Shown here: in pieces, positions 1 to 4,887 of the stretch
Layout: the number at the start of each line of letters is the position of its first letter
Position numbering within the stretch: the stretch's first letter is position 1
Assembly: GCA_014380255.1 (NCBI GenBank)
Contig: JACMKG010000022.1
Span: 1 to 5,026 of the forward strand
Reading direction: 5' to 3'
Source: Prolixibacteraceae bacterium
GTDB lineage: Bacteria; Bacteroidota; Bacteroidia; Bacteroidales; Prolixibacteraceae
DNA length: 5,026 bases
Position numbers and translations under genes: made by a program
Notes under the pieces: generated by a model
Told to the model about the DNA's origin: nothing
Database searches by the model: none
Seen by the model: the letters and a program-made list of their open reading frames with translations, nothing else

Positions 1-708
1 CTGAACCAGTGGCTGCGAGGCGTCGCTGTAGGAAATGGTGGCCTTGGAGAACTGATCGTGCAGGTATTCGGGTAAAAACATGTGGGCGTAAAATGGAATG
101 GGGACGTCGGCCGGCTTGCTGATCACCAGGTCAATTCCAAAGTCGATCCAGCGGAAGGAATGATGGAAATCGTTGATCAGATCACGGTAGCTTTGGGTCG
201 ACTGCTGGGTGGGAAACTGAATCTTGCCCCCGGCATTGCGTTCAATCATATCGCGCACCCGGGTGGCACAGTTGTCGGTGAAATAATTGTAGCGGTATTC
301 CCTGTTTTCTTCCTTGGCATTTTCCAACAGGGCAATAAAAAGCTTGTTTTTTCCTTCCGCCGATAGGTTAAGCACTTGCTCATAAACGCTGCGCTGGTCC
401 TGTTCATATTCGGGTAAAAAACTTGAAAACTGCTGCCCCATCAACAGGTAATCGGTTTCACCCTTGGCAAAGCGGTAGAGAAAATTGTCTGATTCAAAAC
501 TGAAGATCCCGTAATTAAACACGGCATCGAGTCCCTGTGCAGGGTCGCTAATGCGAATGGCGGTATGCCCGTACATGGAATAGACCTCCCGGCCCGGATC
601 ACAGGTCAAAATGCTTACCGTAGCCTCGGGACCCAGTGACTGCGCTTTTACCTTGGGTTGAATAACTAGTATGGAAATTAACAGCAGAAGAAAATATCGC
701 ATTAGCAT
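1..708 (-). CDS. Exported DUF4105 / Lnb N-terminal periplasmic domain protein, 3' part beyond window
   Basis: Reading the minus strand from the ATG at 708 gives 236 codons without a stop up to base 1, so the C-terminal part lies outside the window. Residues 1-22 form a signal peptide: Met-Leu-Met-Arg, a hydrophobic core FLLLLISILVI, then a likely cleavage at VKA|QS. The mature part matches the DUF4105 (Lnb N-terminal periplasmic) family as I remember it: YGHTAIRI (residues 46-53), FNYGIFSF (64-71), FLYRFAKGETDYLL (76-89) and NYFTDNCATRVRDMIE (141-156). His48 and Cys147 sit in the two most conserved blocks and could be a catalytic pair, which is inference. The protein should act in the periplasm or at the envelope; its biochemical role is not established from sequence. 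A second ATG at 702 is an alternative start; neither has a Shine-Dalgarno site. It is transcribed divergently from ricT. Family call is firm, function open. Confidence 0.88.
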   Translation of the reverse strand, partial: MLMRYFLLLLISILVIQPKVKAQSLGPEATVSILTCDPGREVYSMYGHTAIRISDPAQGLDAVFNYGIFSFESDNFLYRFAKGETDYLLMGQQFSSFLPEYEQDQRSVYEQVLNLSAEGKNKLFIALLENAKEENREYRYNYFTDNCATRVRDMIERNAGGKIQFPTQQSTQSYRDLINDFHHSFRWIDFGIDLVISKPADVPIPFYAHMFLPEYLHDQFSKATISYSDASQPLVQ

Positions 709-1185
709 GAGCGAAAAATTTGGTCTCAAAGATAGCCGTTTTGTGCTTATTCTTAGATGATGAATCCGTTTATTTCAACTGATGAGAGGGGATCGAAAAA
801 TAAATGGCCATCTCCCGACGACCATTTACCTCAGGATTTGATGACAAAGCGCCCATTTGAAACAAATATGGAAAATATAAAAAATGGACTTTATCACCTC
901 TTCCTCGTATTACTCACTCAAACCAAGACGACATTGCAATGTAGTAATCATTTATTATAAAAAATATATTATTTATCTTTTTTTCTATGCTTAGACGTAT
1001 GATTTTCATCATGATTTGGAGTACCTTTTTTGATCGATATTATCTTGGCAGGATACTACAACTAAAAGCTTTTTTAGAGTTGACAAATTCCTTTGAATGA
1101 AGGGGTTTGTTATTTAGATTGATTAAAAATAGTAAGTCTGCCTGAAAATTGGTAATATTGCACCTTGTTTATAAAAGAGAAAGAT
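709..1185. other. Divergent intergenic region, no gene supported
   Basis: About 480 AT-rich bases between two divergently transcribed genes. It must carry both promoters: the minus-strand -7 candidate at 727-734, and for ricT a weaker TAATATTG (1153-1160, one mismatch to TAnnTTTG) without a clear -33 box. A 67-codon open frame at 757-960 has no recognisable protein features and no ribosome site. A spaced inverted repeat AAATGG/CCATTT lies near 801-828, and there are several poly-T and poly-A runs. I see no RNA gene or mobile element. Confidence 0.6.
727..734 (-). promoter_or_regulatory. Candidate Bacteroidota -7 box for the DUF4105 gene
   Basis: On the minus strand this reads TATCTTTG, a full match to the TAnnTTTG -7 consensus of Bacteroidota primary sigma factors. 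It lies 18 bases upstream of the ATG at 708, leaving a very short leader. No good TTTG -33 box lies 19-21 bases further upstream, so the call depends on the -7 match alone. Confidence 0.38.
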
Positions 1186-2310
1186 ATGGGATGCAGTGGA
1201 TGCAAAACAACTATAGATTTAGACCGTCCAGCCATGCTTGGCACGTATGACTGGCTAAGCGATATACCGGATACCACCAACGAATCGAACATTGTGGAGA
1301 TTCGTTTTAAGGGCACACGTAAGGAGTTTTTCAGAAACGAAGACGGAATTCCTTTAAAACGCGATGAACTGGTGGTGGTCTCATGCTCTCCCGGACATGA
1401 TGTGGGAGCGGTTTCACTCACGGGCAAACTGGCCGAGCTTCAATTTAAGCGCAAGGTCAAAAAGCCGGAGCGCTACGAATGGCACAAGATTTACCGGAAG
1501 GCTACCCCTTCAGATGTGATCAAGTGGGAAGAGGCCAAGGCCAGAGAGGTTAAAGTGATGATCCGTGCCCGGGAAATTGCCAATGAGTTGAGACTAAACA
1601 TGAAAATCGGGGATGTGGAATTCAGGGGCGATAACAACAAAGCCATCTTTTACTACATTGCCGACGACCGGGTGGACTTCAGGGAGCTGATCAAGCAATA
1701 CGCCAAAGAGTTCAGTATTAAGATCGAGATGAAACAAATTGGCGCCAGGCAGGAAGCAGGCCGCATCGGCGGTATCGGTTCCTGCGGACGGGCCTTGTGC
1801 TGTTCGACCTGGCGTACTGATTTTACAAGCGTTACCTCTGATGCTGCCATCAAGCAAGGTTTATCGCCCAATGCCGAGAAAATGGCCGGGCGGTGCGGTA
1901 AGCTTAAATGTTGCCTTACCTATGAACTGGATCATTACCTGGAAGCGCTGGAAGACTTCCCCAATGAACTTTTGGCCATTGATACCGATAAGGGTCTGGC
2001 CAGGCATTTCAAAACGGATATCCTTCAGAAAAAAGTATGGTACAGCTATGCGCAAAGCGAAGGCGGACGCATTTTTGTACTCGACCTGGAGGATGTGAAG
2101 AAGTTTCTGAACATGAACAAGCGCGGTCAGAAGCCTTCTTTCGAAGGTTATACCGAACCGGAAGCCAAGAAGGAAAACATGATGAACGTTGGAGAACTGG
2201 ACAAGAAGTTCTTTGCTGAAGCCGGTCCGGCCAAGAAACGCAACAACAAGCGCAGAAGGCCCCAGGGCAATAAAAGCAAAAGCCAGGTAATATTAAAGCC
2301 TAAAGCTTAA
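1186..2310 (+). CDS. ricT: PSP1-domain regulatory iron-sulfur protein RicT (YaaT family)
   Basis: 374 residues from the ATG at 1186. The frame stays open upstream to a TTG at 1165, but the ATG start gives MGCSGCKTT, the cysteine-bearing N-terminus usual in Bacteroidota homologues. The PSP1 domain covers roughly residues 35-260. The diagnostic cysteines are GSCGRALCC (198-206; Cys200, 205, 206) and GRCGKLKCCLTYE (235-247; Cys237, 242, 243). In Bacillus, YaaT/RicT joins RicA and RicF in an Fe-S complex that affects RNase Y-dependent mRNA processing. Those partners are not visible here, so the role in this organism is inferred from the family. The C-terminal 30 residues are a basic tail rich in Lys, Arg and Asn, as if for nucleic-acid contact. 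The gene is followed by its own terminator and looks monocistronic in the window; I do not see the gldH gene that often follows it in this phylum. Confidence 0.93.
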   Translation: MGCSGCKTTIDLDRPAMLGTYDWLSDIPDTTNESNIVEIRFKGTRKEFFRNEDGIPLKRDELVVVSCSPGHDVGAVSLTGKLAELQFKRKVKKPERYEWHKIYRKATPSDVIKWEEAKAREVKVMIRAREIANELRLNMKIGDVEFRGDNNKAIFYYIADDRVDFRELIKQYAKEFSIKIEMKQIGARQEAGRIGGIGSCGRALCCSTWRTDFTSVTSDAAIKQGLSPNAEKMAGRCGKLKCCLTYELDHYLEALEDFPNELLAIDTDKGLARHFKTDILQKKVWYSYAQSEGGRIFVLDLEDVKKFLNMNKRGQKPSFEGYTEPEAKKENMMNVGELDKKFFAEAGPAKKRNNKRRRPQGNKSKSQVILKPKA

Positions 2311-2331
2311 CAGCTATCTGTTACAGGATAC

Positions 2332-2376
2332 AAGCCGCAACAAGCATCCAAGGATGAGGGTTGCGGCTTTTCTTTT
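2332..2376 (+). terminator. Rho-independent terminator of ricT
   Basis: A 10-bp perfect stem, AAGCCGCAAC (2332-2341) with GTTGCGGCTT (2360-2369), starts 21 bases after the ricT stop. The region between the arms contains a second small stem CATCC/GGATG, which extends the hairpin. A T-rich run (TTCTTTT) follows at once. The first ~150-bp repeat element begins ten bases further on. Confidence 0.88.
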
Positions 2377-2385
2377 GTCCCTTTT

Positions 2386-2535
2386 CCCCGCCAGGGGATA
2401 TCTGTCAATAGAAAAATAAGCTGTGGAAGATGTTTTCTCCGTAGGAGATTTCCAAAATGATATAACTGGAAATGCCCTACGGGCAAAAGGTTCCATTGCA
2501 TGGTATTTTCTATTGACAGAGATTTCCTACGGAAA
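2386..2535. repeat. ~150-bp quadruple-palindrome element, copy 1
   Basis: Four short palindromes sit at fixed offsets: CCCCGCCAGGGG (2386), CTCCGTAGGAG (2437), GCCCTACGGGC (2474) and TTTCCTACGGAAA (2523). The first is followed by an arm TCTGTCAATAGAAAA (2401-2415), and its exact inverse TTTTCTATTGACAGA (2506-2520) precedes the last. An inner arm pair ATTTCCA/TGGAAAT (2448-2454, 2467-2473) lies between palindromes two and three. The whole unit could fold into one long imperfect hairpin with side loops. It encodes no protein I can see. It sits directly after the ricT terminator, so it is probably not part of the ricT message. This copy is the most diverged in its arms, yet its arms still pair. 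Confidence 0.82.
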
Positions 2536-2556
2536 AATGCGCTGAATGGGCTTTAC

Positions 2557-2886
2557 TTAGGGTCTGCTGAAAAACCATAGTCTGTTTGGTAATCTGATAC
2601 TTATAGCGATATTAGTTGTAAAAAGTGCAAGGAAAATTGAGAAAGGTAGCGAATAAGCATGCACCCAAAGACACGGGAATCAATCCAGGTAGGCGCTCTC
2701 CTTCCCCGCCAGGGGATCAATATCAATAGAAAAACATGCTACAAGGGATGGCTTCCCCGTAGGGGATCAATATAACAAGCAGATTATTAATGCCCTACGG
2801 GCAAAGGGGCGTATCGCTTTGTTTTTTCTATTGACATTGATGCCCTACGGGCAAATCCTTTGGACGAGTTTTTCAGCAGGCCCCAA
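2557..2886. mobile_element. Candidate MITE-like unit with ~19-bp terminal inverted repeats
   Basis: TTAGGGTCTGCTGAAAAAC (2557-2575) and, inverted, GTTTTTCAGCAGGCCCCAA (2868-2886) match at 17 of 19 positions and bound about 330 bp without a transposase. Short non-coding DNA between such ends is what a miniature inverted-repeat element or an internally deleted insertion sequence looks like. The same end motif, inverted, occurs again at 4870-4887. The second ~150-bp palindrome element (2704-2852) fills the right half; the left half (2576-2703) has no recognisable content. I found no convincing target-site duplication, so boundaries and mechanism are inferred, and the parent family is not identified. 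Confidence 0.5.
2704..2852. repeat. ~150-bp quadruple-palindrome element, copy 2
   Basis: Palindromes CCCCGCCAGGGG (2704), CCCCGTAGGGG (2755), GCCCTACGGGC (2792) and GCCCTACGGGC (2842) start at offsets 0, 51, 88 and 138, the same as in copy 1. The arms ATCAATATCAATAGAAAAA (2716-2734) and TTTTTCTATTGACATTGAT (2823-2841) pair at 18 of 19 positions. Inner arms ATCAATA (2766-2772) and TATTAAT (2785-2791) pair at 6 of 7. The sequence between the palindromes differs from copies 1 and 3 although its length does not. It lies within the MITE-like unit at 2557-2886, 15 bases from that unit's right end motif. Confidence 0.85.
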
Positions 2887-2990
2887 CTATGTGCTTAGGT
2901 ATGTGAGAATATGTATGATAAATGTAGCTATATATTATTCAATTTTGATAACAACCAGGTATATAATTAATTAAAAACCTCTGGACCTTT

Positions 2991-3115
2991 TTACTTTATT
3001 ACTTTGTCACTTTGTCACTTTGTTACTCAGGCGCTAAGGCACTCAGGCACTCAGGTACTCAGGCACCCAGACACTTAGGCACTCAGGCACTCAGGTACTC
3101 AGGCACTCAAGCACC
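2991..3115. repeat. 8-bp-period tandem repeat upstream of the thioredoxin gene
   Basis: Fifteen consecutive 8-bp units plus a partial one run without a phase break. The first four are of the TCACTTTG type (2991-3022); after a TTACTCAG and a GCGCTAAG unit (3023-3038) the rest are of the GCACTCAG type (3039-3110). All fit a loose YACTYWG pattern. A higher-order 40-bp period is also visible: the five units at 3039-3078 are repeated with small changes at 3079-3115. The tract ends 20 bases before the thioredoxin start, so it occupies the place where the promoter or leader should be. The TTTG units resemble parts of the Bacteroidota -33 and -7 boxes. Copy number could vary by slippage; that is inference. 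Confidence 0.92.
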
Positions 3116-3135
3116 ATTAAAAAACATTCCAACCA

Positions 3136-3435
3136 ATGAAAGCAAACTTTAACATCCTCATAAATGATCCTCATCCTGTGGTAGTCGATTTCCATGCTTT
3201 GTGGTGCGGACCCTGCAAAGTACAGTCGCCTATCCTGAAAGAGATTGCCGGGGAACTGGTTGGCAAGGTAAGGGTCATTAAGATTGACATTGATCAGAAC
3301 CAGGAACTAGCCAACCGTTACCAGATCCGTAGCGTACCCACGTTGATGATATTCAAGAACGGTGAAATAAAATACAAGCAACCCGGGGTACATACCAAGC
3401 AGCAACTGATGAGCGTGTTGAGCCAAATGGTATAA
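3136..3435 (+). CDS. Small thioredoxin (WCGPC active site)
   Basis: 99 residues, close to but a little shorter than the ~105-110 of a classical thioredoxin. The active site is Trp23-Cys24-Gly25-Pro26-Cys27, preceded by VVVDFHALW with the usual buried Asp18; the cis-proline loop SVPT follows at 67-70 (Pro68), then the MIFKNGE strand-turn. There is no signal peptide or membrane segment, so it is a cytoplasmic dithiol-disulfide reductase candidate, probably reduced by a thioredoxin reductase encoded elsewhere. The ATG at 3136 is preceded by A-rich sequence with no Shine-Dalgarno site, which is normal for this phylum. It stands alone among repeats: the 8-bp tandem repeat ends just upstream, and stem-loops and an IS66 scar follow. 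Bacteroidota carry many thioredoxin paralogues, so I give no gene symbol. Confidence 0.93.
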   Translation: MKANFNILINDPHPVVVDFHALWCGPCKVQSPILKEIAGELVGKVRVIKIDIDQNQELANRYQIRSVPTLMIFKNGEIKYKQPGVHTKQQLMSVLSQMV

Positions 3436-3474
3436 GGAGGTGGCTAACCGGGAACAAATCGACATTTTATTTCA

Positions 3475-3521
3475 GGGCAGCAGGCCTATCCTGCTTGAGC
3501 CCGGTGGTGCCTTTAGGCACC
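3475..3521 (+). other. Two adjacent stem-loops downstream of the thioredoxin gene
   Basis: The first is a nested stem: GGGC (3475-3478) pairs with GCCC (3499-3502), enclosing GCAGG/CCTGC (3480-3484, 3490-3494) around a CCTAT loop. The second is perfect, GGTGCC-TTTA-GGCACC (3506-3521). Neither has a T-run after it, so they are weak candidates for intrinsic termination. They may protect the 3' end of the thioredoxin mRNA or be remnants of a mobile element. The rest of 3436-3596 shows no gene. Confidence 0.45.
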
Positions 3522-3569
3522 TAACAGGGTAGAAACAAGGACTCCAATAAACCAATACCATCCCCATGA

Positions 3570-3588
3570 GGCAATGTCATTAAGTTAA
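3570..3588 (+). repeat. 19-bp inverted repeat, left member
   Basis: GGCAATGTCATTAAGTTAA here is the exact reverse complement of 4691-4709, about 1.1 kb away. The bases just outside also resemble each other (CCCCATGA here, CCCCTATG in the inverted right copy), so the left copy seems joined to a decayed CCCC..GGGG palindrome like those of the ~150-bp elements. It lies just before the IS66 scar. It may be the end of a mobile element. Confidence 0.75.
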
Positions 3589-3596
3589 GGAAATAA

Positions 3597-3836
3597 ACAA
3601 TCCATGAGTCTTCGTATTTTGATTATTTTACCAATAACCAGGCAGAACGGGATATCCGGCCCATAAAAGTTAAGCAAAAAGTATCAGGCTGCTTTCGAAC
3701 CGTCAAAGGGGCTGATCATTATGCCCGTATTGCAGGCTTCATTTCCACTGCACGCAAGCATCAACTCAATGTTTTCAAAGAACTCTGTAATGCTTTCCAG
3801 GGATATACCTTCTTAACCTCGGAACAACCTACCTAA
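3597..3836 (+). pseudogene. IS66-family transposase remnant, C-terminal fragment
   Basis: From base 3630 the frame reads TNNQAERDIRPIKVKQKV, followed by SGCFRTVKGADHYARIAGF and ISTARKHQLNVFKELCNAF, ending at TAA 3834-3836. This is the C-terminal end of the IS66 DDE transposase; the NNxAERxxR block carries the catalytic glutamate. The frame is closed by TAA at 3594-3596, and the residues from there to 3629 no longer look like IS66. Only about 70 of the roughly 500 residues of a full transposase remain, with no start codon in the matching part and no accessory IS66 genes nearby. It is an inactive scar left by deletion or by later insertions. Confidence 0.88.
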
Positions 3837-3909
3837 ACAGTTACGATTATTTGTAGCTAATGAATCTTAGAAACCGAGTTCCTGTGACCTTTCCTGTCAT
3901 TTGTCACCC

Positions 3910-4000
3910 GATCCCCAAGGGATCAAATGTTCATCACCCCCGGTGAAACCGGGGGCTAAAAGACAAACCGTATAACATCCCAACTCCGAAGGAGTTGAAT
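3910..4000 (-). repeat. Left REP-like palindrome array of the Y1 transposase
   Basis: Three perfect palindromes, each with a three-base loop: GATCCC-CAA-GGGATC (3910-3924), CCCCCGGT-GAA-ACCGGGGG (3937-3955) and CAACTCC-GAA-GGAGTTG (3981-3997). The GAA loops become TTC on the minus strand, giving the array a polarity that matches the right array when read on that strand. The linker between the first two is TGATGAACATT on the minus strand. The array ends nine bases short of the transposase stop codon, so it would be transcribed as the 3' end of that message. Confidence 0.85.
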
Positions 4001-4006
4001 AAATAG

Positions 4007-4450
4007 TTATAACAAATATCGCTCATCGAATTCAATGCCATTTTCCTTTAAAAGCCTGATATATTCTTCTCTAAAGCTTTCTGTTTTGTGGTGCTGCTGA
4101 TTCATCACATATTTCACAATTCTGTCTTTTTCCTTGATTGACAGGGTAAAAGCACCGTAACCTTCCGCCCAATGGGAGAACAAGGGATAAAGGTGTTTTT
4201 CCTTGATCAACAGAGAACTGGCAAGCTTGATGTTCTTTATCAGGTCAGCCAGCGCTACCGAAGGATGCAAGTCACATACCACATGGATATGATCTTCAAT
4301 TCCATTAATCCTGTAAAGCTTACAGTTGTTGTTTTTCAATATTCCCCGGATATATTTGAACAACTCCTCATTGCCTGAGTTTCGCAATACCTTCTGACTG
4401 TTTTTTGTATGAAAGGTGAGATGATAAAGTATTTGCCGGTAGGAAGCCAT
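4007..4450 (-). CDS. IS200-like Y1 (HUH) transposase, REP-associated type
   Basis: 147 residues, full length for this group. The HUH motif is DHIHVV (His54, His56); the nucleophile is Tyr114 in KYVMNQQ, with Gln118 four residues on, as in the metal site of IS608 TnpA. Other group hallmarks are SVALADLIKNIKLASS (64-79), WAEGYGAF (94-101) and the C-terminal EEYIRLLKENGIEFDERYLL. Such enzymes cut and join single-stranded DNA at hairpins. No tnpB accompanies it, and mirrored REP-like palindromes flank it, which fits a RAYT rather than a freely mobile IS. All catalytic residues are present, so it may be active. The ATG at 4450 has no Shine-Dalgarno site. A possible minus-strand promoter is TTTG (4533-4536) with TAAATTTC (4503-4510), spacing 22, which is weak. 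Confidence 0.92.
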   Translation of the reverse strand: MASYRQILYHLTFHTKNSQKVLRNSGNEELFKYIRGILKNNNCKLYRINGIEDHIHVVCDLHPSVALADLIKNIKLASSLLIKEKHLYPLFSHWAEGYGAFTLSIKEKDRIVKYVMNQQHHKTESFREEYIRLLKENGIEFDERYLL

Positions 4451-4547
4451 GGGTTAAATTGTTAGAGATGGTAATGGCCGTTTTTTATATACATAAGTTA
4501 CCGAAATTTATTTAAGATTTGATAAAATGAACCAAATAAATAGTTAA

Positions 4548-4667
4548 CCCCAGTTCCATTGGAGGCCATGAACATTCAACCCTTTCAGGGTTGGGATACT
4601 ATTTGTTGGCTGGTCTTCCAGCCCCCGATTTCATCGGGGGTGATGAACATTCAATCCTTTCAGGATT
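4548..4667 (+). repeat. Right REP-like palindrome array of the Y1 transposase
   Basis: Four palindromes with three-base loops: a decayed CCCCAGT-TCC-ATTGGAGG (4548-4565, one mismatch and one G-T pair), CAACCCT-TTC-AGGGTTG (4577-4593), CCCCCGAT-TTC-ATCGGGGG (4622-4640) and AATCCT-TTC-AGGATT (4653-4667 region). The linker ATGAACATT follows the first and third, so the array is two repeats of [C-rich palindrome, linker, ATCC/AACCC palindrome]. The array lies upstream of the transposase start. Stems differ from the left array by paired changes (for example CCCCCGAT/ATCGGGGG against CCCCCGGT/ACCGGGGG), so pairing is kept although the bases change. Confidence 0.85.
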
Positions 4668-4690
4668 TCAACCTGGGCCCTGCGTTATTA

Positions 4691-4709
4691 TTAACTTAAT
4701 GACATTGCC
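4691..4709 (-). repeat. 19-bp inverted repeat, right member
   Basis: TTAACTTAATGACATTGCC is the exact reverse complement of 3570-3588. Its last two bases overlap the first palindrome of the third ~150-bp element. The two copies bracket the IS66 scar and the whole Y1 transposase unit. Confidence 0.75.
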
Positions 4710-4856
4710 CCATAGGGGATCAATATCAATAGAAAAATCAACGAATCGGGATAAGTTCCCCATAGGGGATAAACAGAATGAGTTAAGTGTGAATGCCCTA
4801 CGGGCAAACGACTTTGTCATTCATTCTTTTCTATTGATATTTATTCCCTACGGGAA
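4708..4856. repeat. ~150-bp quadruple-palindrome element, copy 3
   Basis: Palindromes CCCCATAGGGG (4708), CCCCATAGGGG (4758), GCCCTACGGGC (4795) and TTCCCTACGGGAA (4844) keep the spacing of copies 1 and 2, offset by one base because the first loop is one base shorter. The arms ATCAATATCAATAGAAAA (4719-4736) and TTTTCTATTGATATTTAT (4827-4844) pair at 17 of 18 positions. An open reading frame that crosses this copy consists of repeat sequence and is not a gene. A MITE-type end motif follows 13 bases after the last palindrome, as beside copy 2. Confidence 0.85.
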
Positions 4857-4869
4857 ATGCTCTTAATGA

Positions 4870-4887
4870 TTTTTTCAACAGACCCTA
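4870..4887 (-). repeat. Solitary copy of the MITE-like end motif
   Basis: On the minus strand this reads TAGGGTCTGTTGAAAAAA, close to the left end of the 2557-2886 unit (TTAGGGTCTGCTGAAAAAC). It lies 13 bases after copy 3 of the ~150-bp element, as the right end at 2868 lies 15 bases after copy 2. I found no partner on the left side of copy 3, so this unit is either truncated or disrupted. Nothing recognisable follows to the window end. Confidence 0.55.

Larger units (their letters stand above)
3910..4667. mobile_element. RAYT/IS200-like unit: Y1 transposase between mirrored palindrome arrays
   Basis: A Y1 transposase gene (4007-4450, minus) lies between two arrays of palindromes in opposite orientation. 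The left array read on the minus strand (4000 to 3910) and the right array read on the plus strand (4574 to 4667) have the same order: a CAACYCY-type palindrome, a GGGAT-led spacer, a CCCCCGRTTTCAYCGGGGG palindrome, the linker TGATGAACATT, and a final ATCC-type palindrome. An exact 12-bp direct repeat, AATAAATAGTTA, lies next to the gene on each side (3998-4009 and 4535-4546). This is the layout of a REP-associated tyrosine transposase with its REP pairs. True ends cannot be set from one copy. Confidence 0.7.

Noticed and set aside
82..366. A plus-strand open frame of 94 codons
   Set aside because: It lies antisense within the DUF4105 gene, whose minus-strand translation shows clear family motifs and a signal peptide.
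757..960. A 67-codon plus-strand open frame in the divergent intergenic region
   Set aside because: It has no recognisable domain, no ribosome site and an AT-driven composition; it is more likely a chance frame.
1062..1077. CTAAAAGCTTTTTTAG hairpin as a terminator
   Set aside because: The stem is short and almost entirely A-T, and no gene ends upstream of it on the plus strand.
1165..1185. TTG start for RicT, seven codons upstream
   Set aside because: The ATG at 1186 gives the MGCSGC start typical of the family, and the TTG has no ribosome site.
2755..2765. GTAG within the CCCCGTAGGGG palindromes as the tetranucleotide of enterobacterial REP sequences
   Set aside because: In those REPs the GTAG lies outside the stem, whereas here GTA is the loop; copy 3 has ATA instead. 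The resemblance is probably chance.
2386..2852. CRISPR-like array (palindromic repeats with variable spacers of fixed length)
   Set aside because: The repeats are only 11-13 bp, alternate in orientation and differ from each other, spacers are of unequal length within a unit, and no cas gene is present.
3440..3532. A 30-codon frame starting with GTG just after the thioredoxin stop
   Set aside because: The AGGAGG sequence touches the GTG, so it cannot serve as its ribosome site, and the frame is made mostly of the two stem-loops. No family is recognised.
4591..4866. A 91-codon plus-strand open frame
   Set aside because: It reads straight through the right palindrome array and copy 3 of the ~150-bp element, so it is repeat sequence and not a gene.
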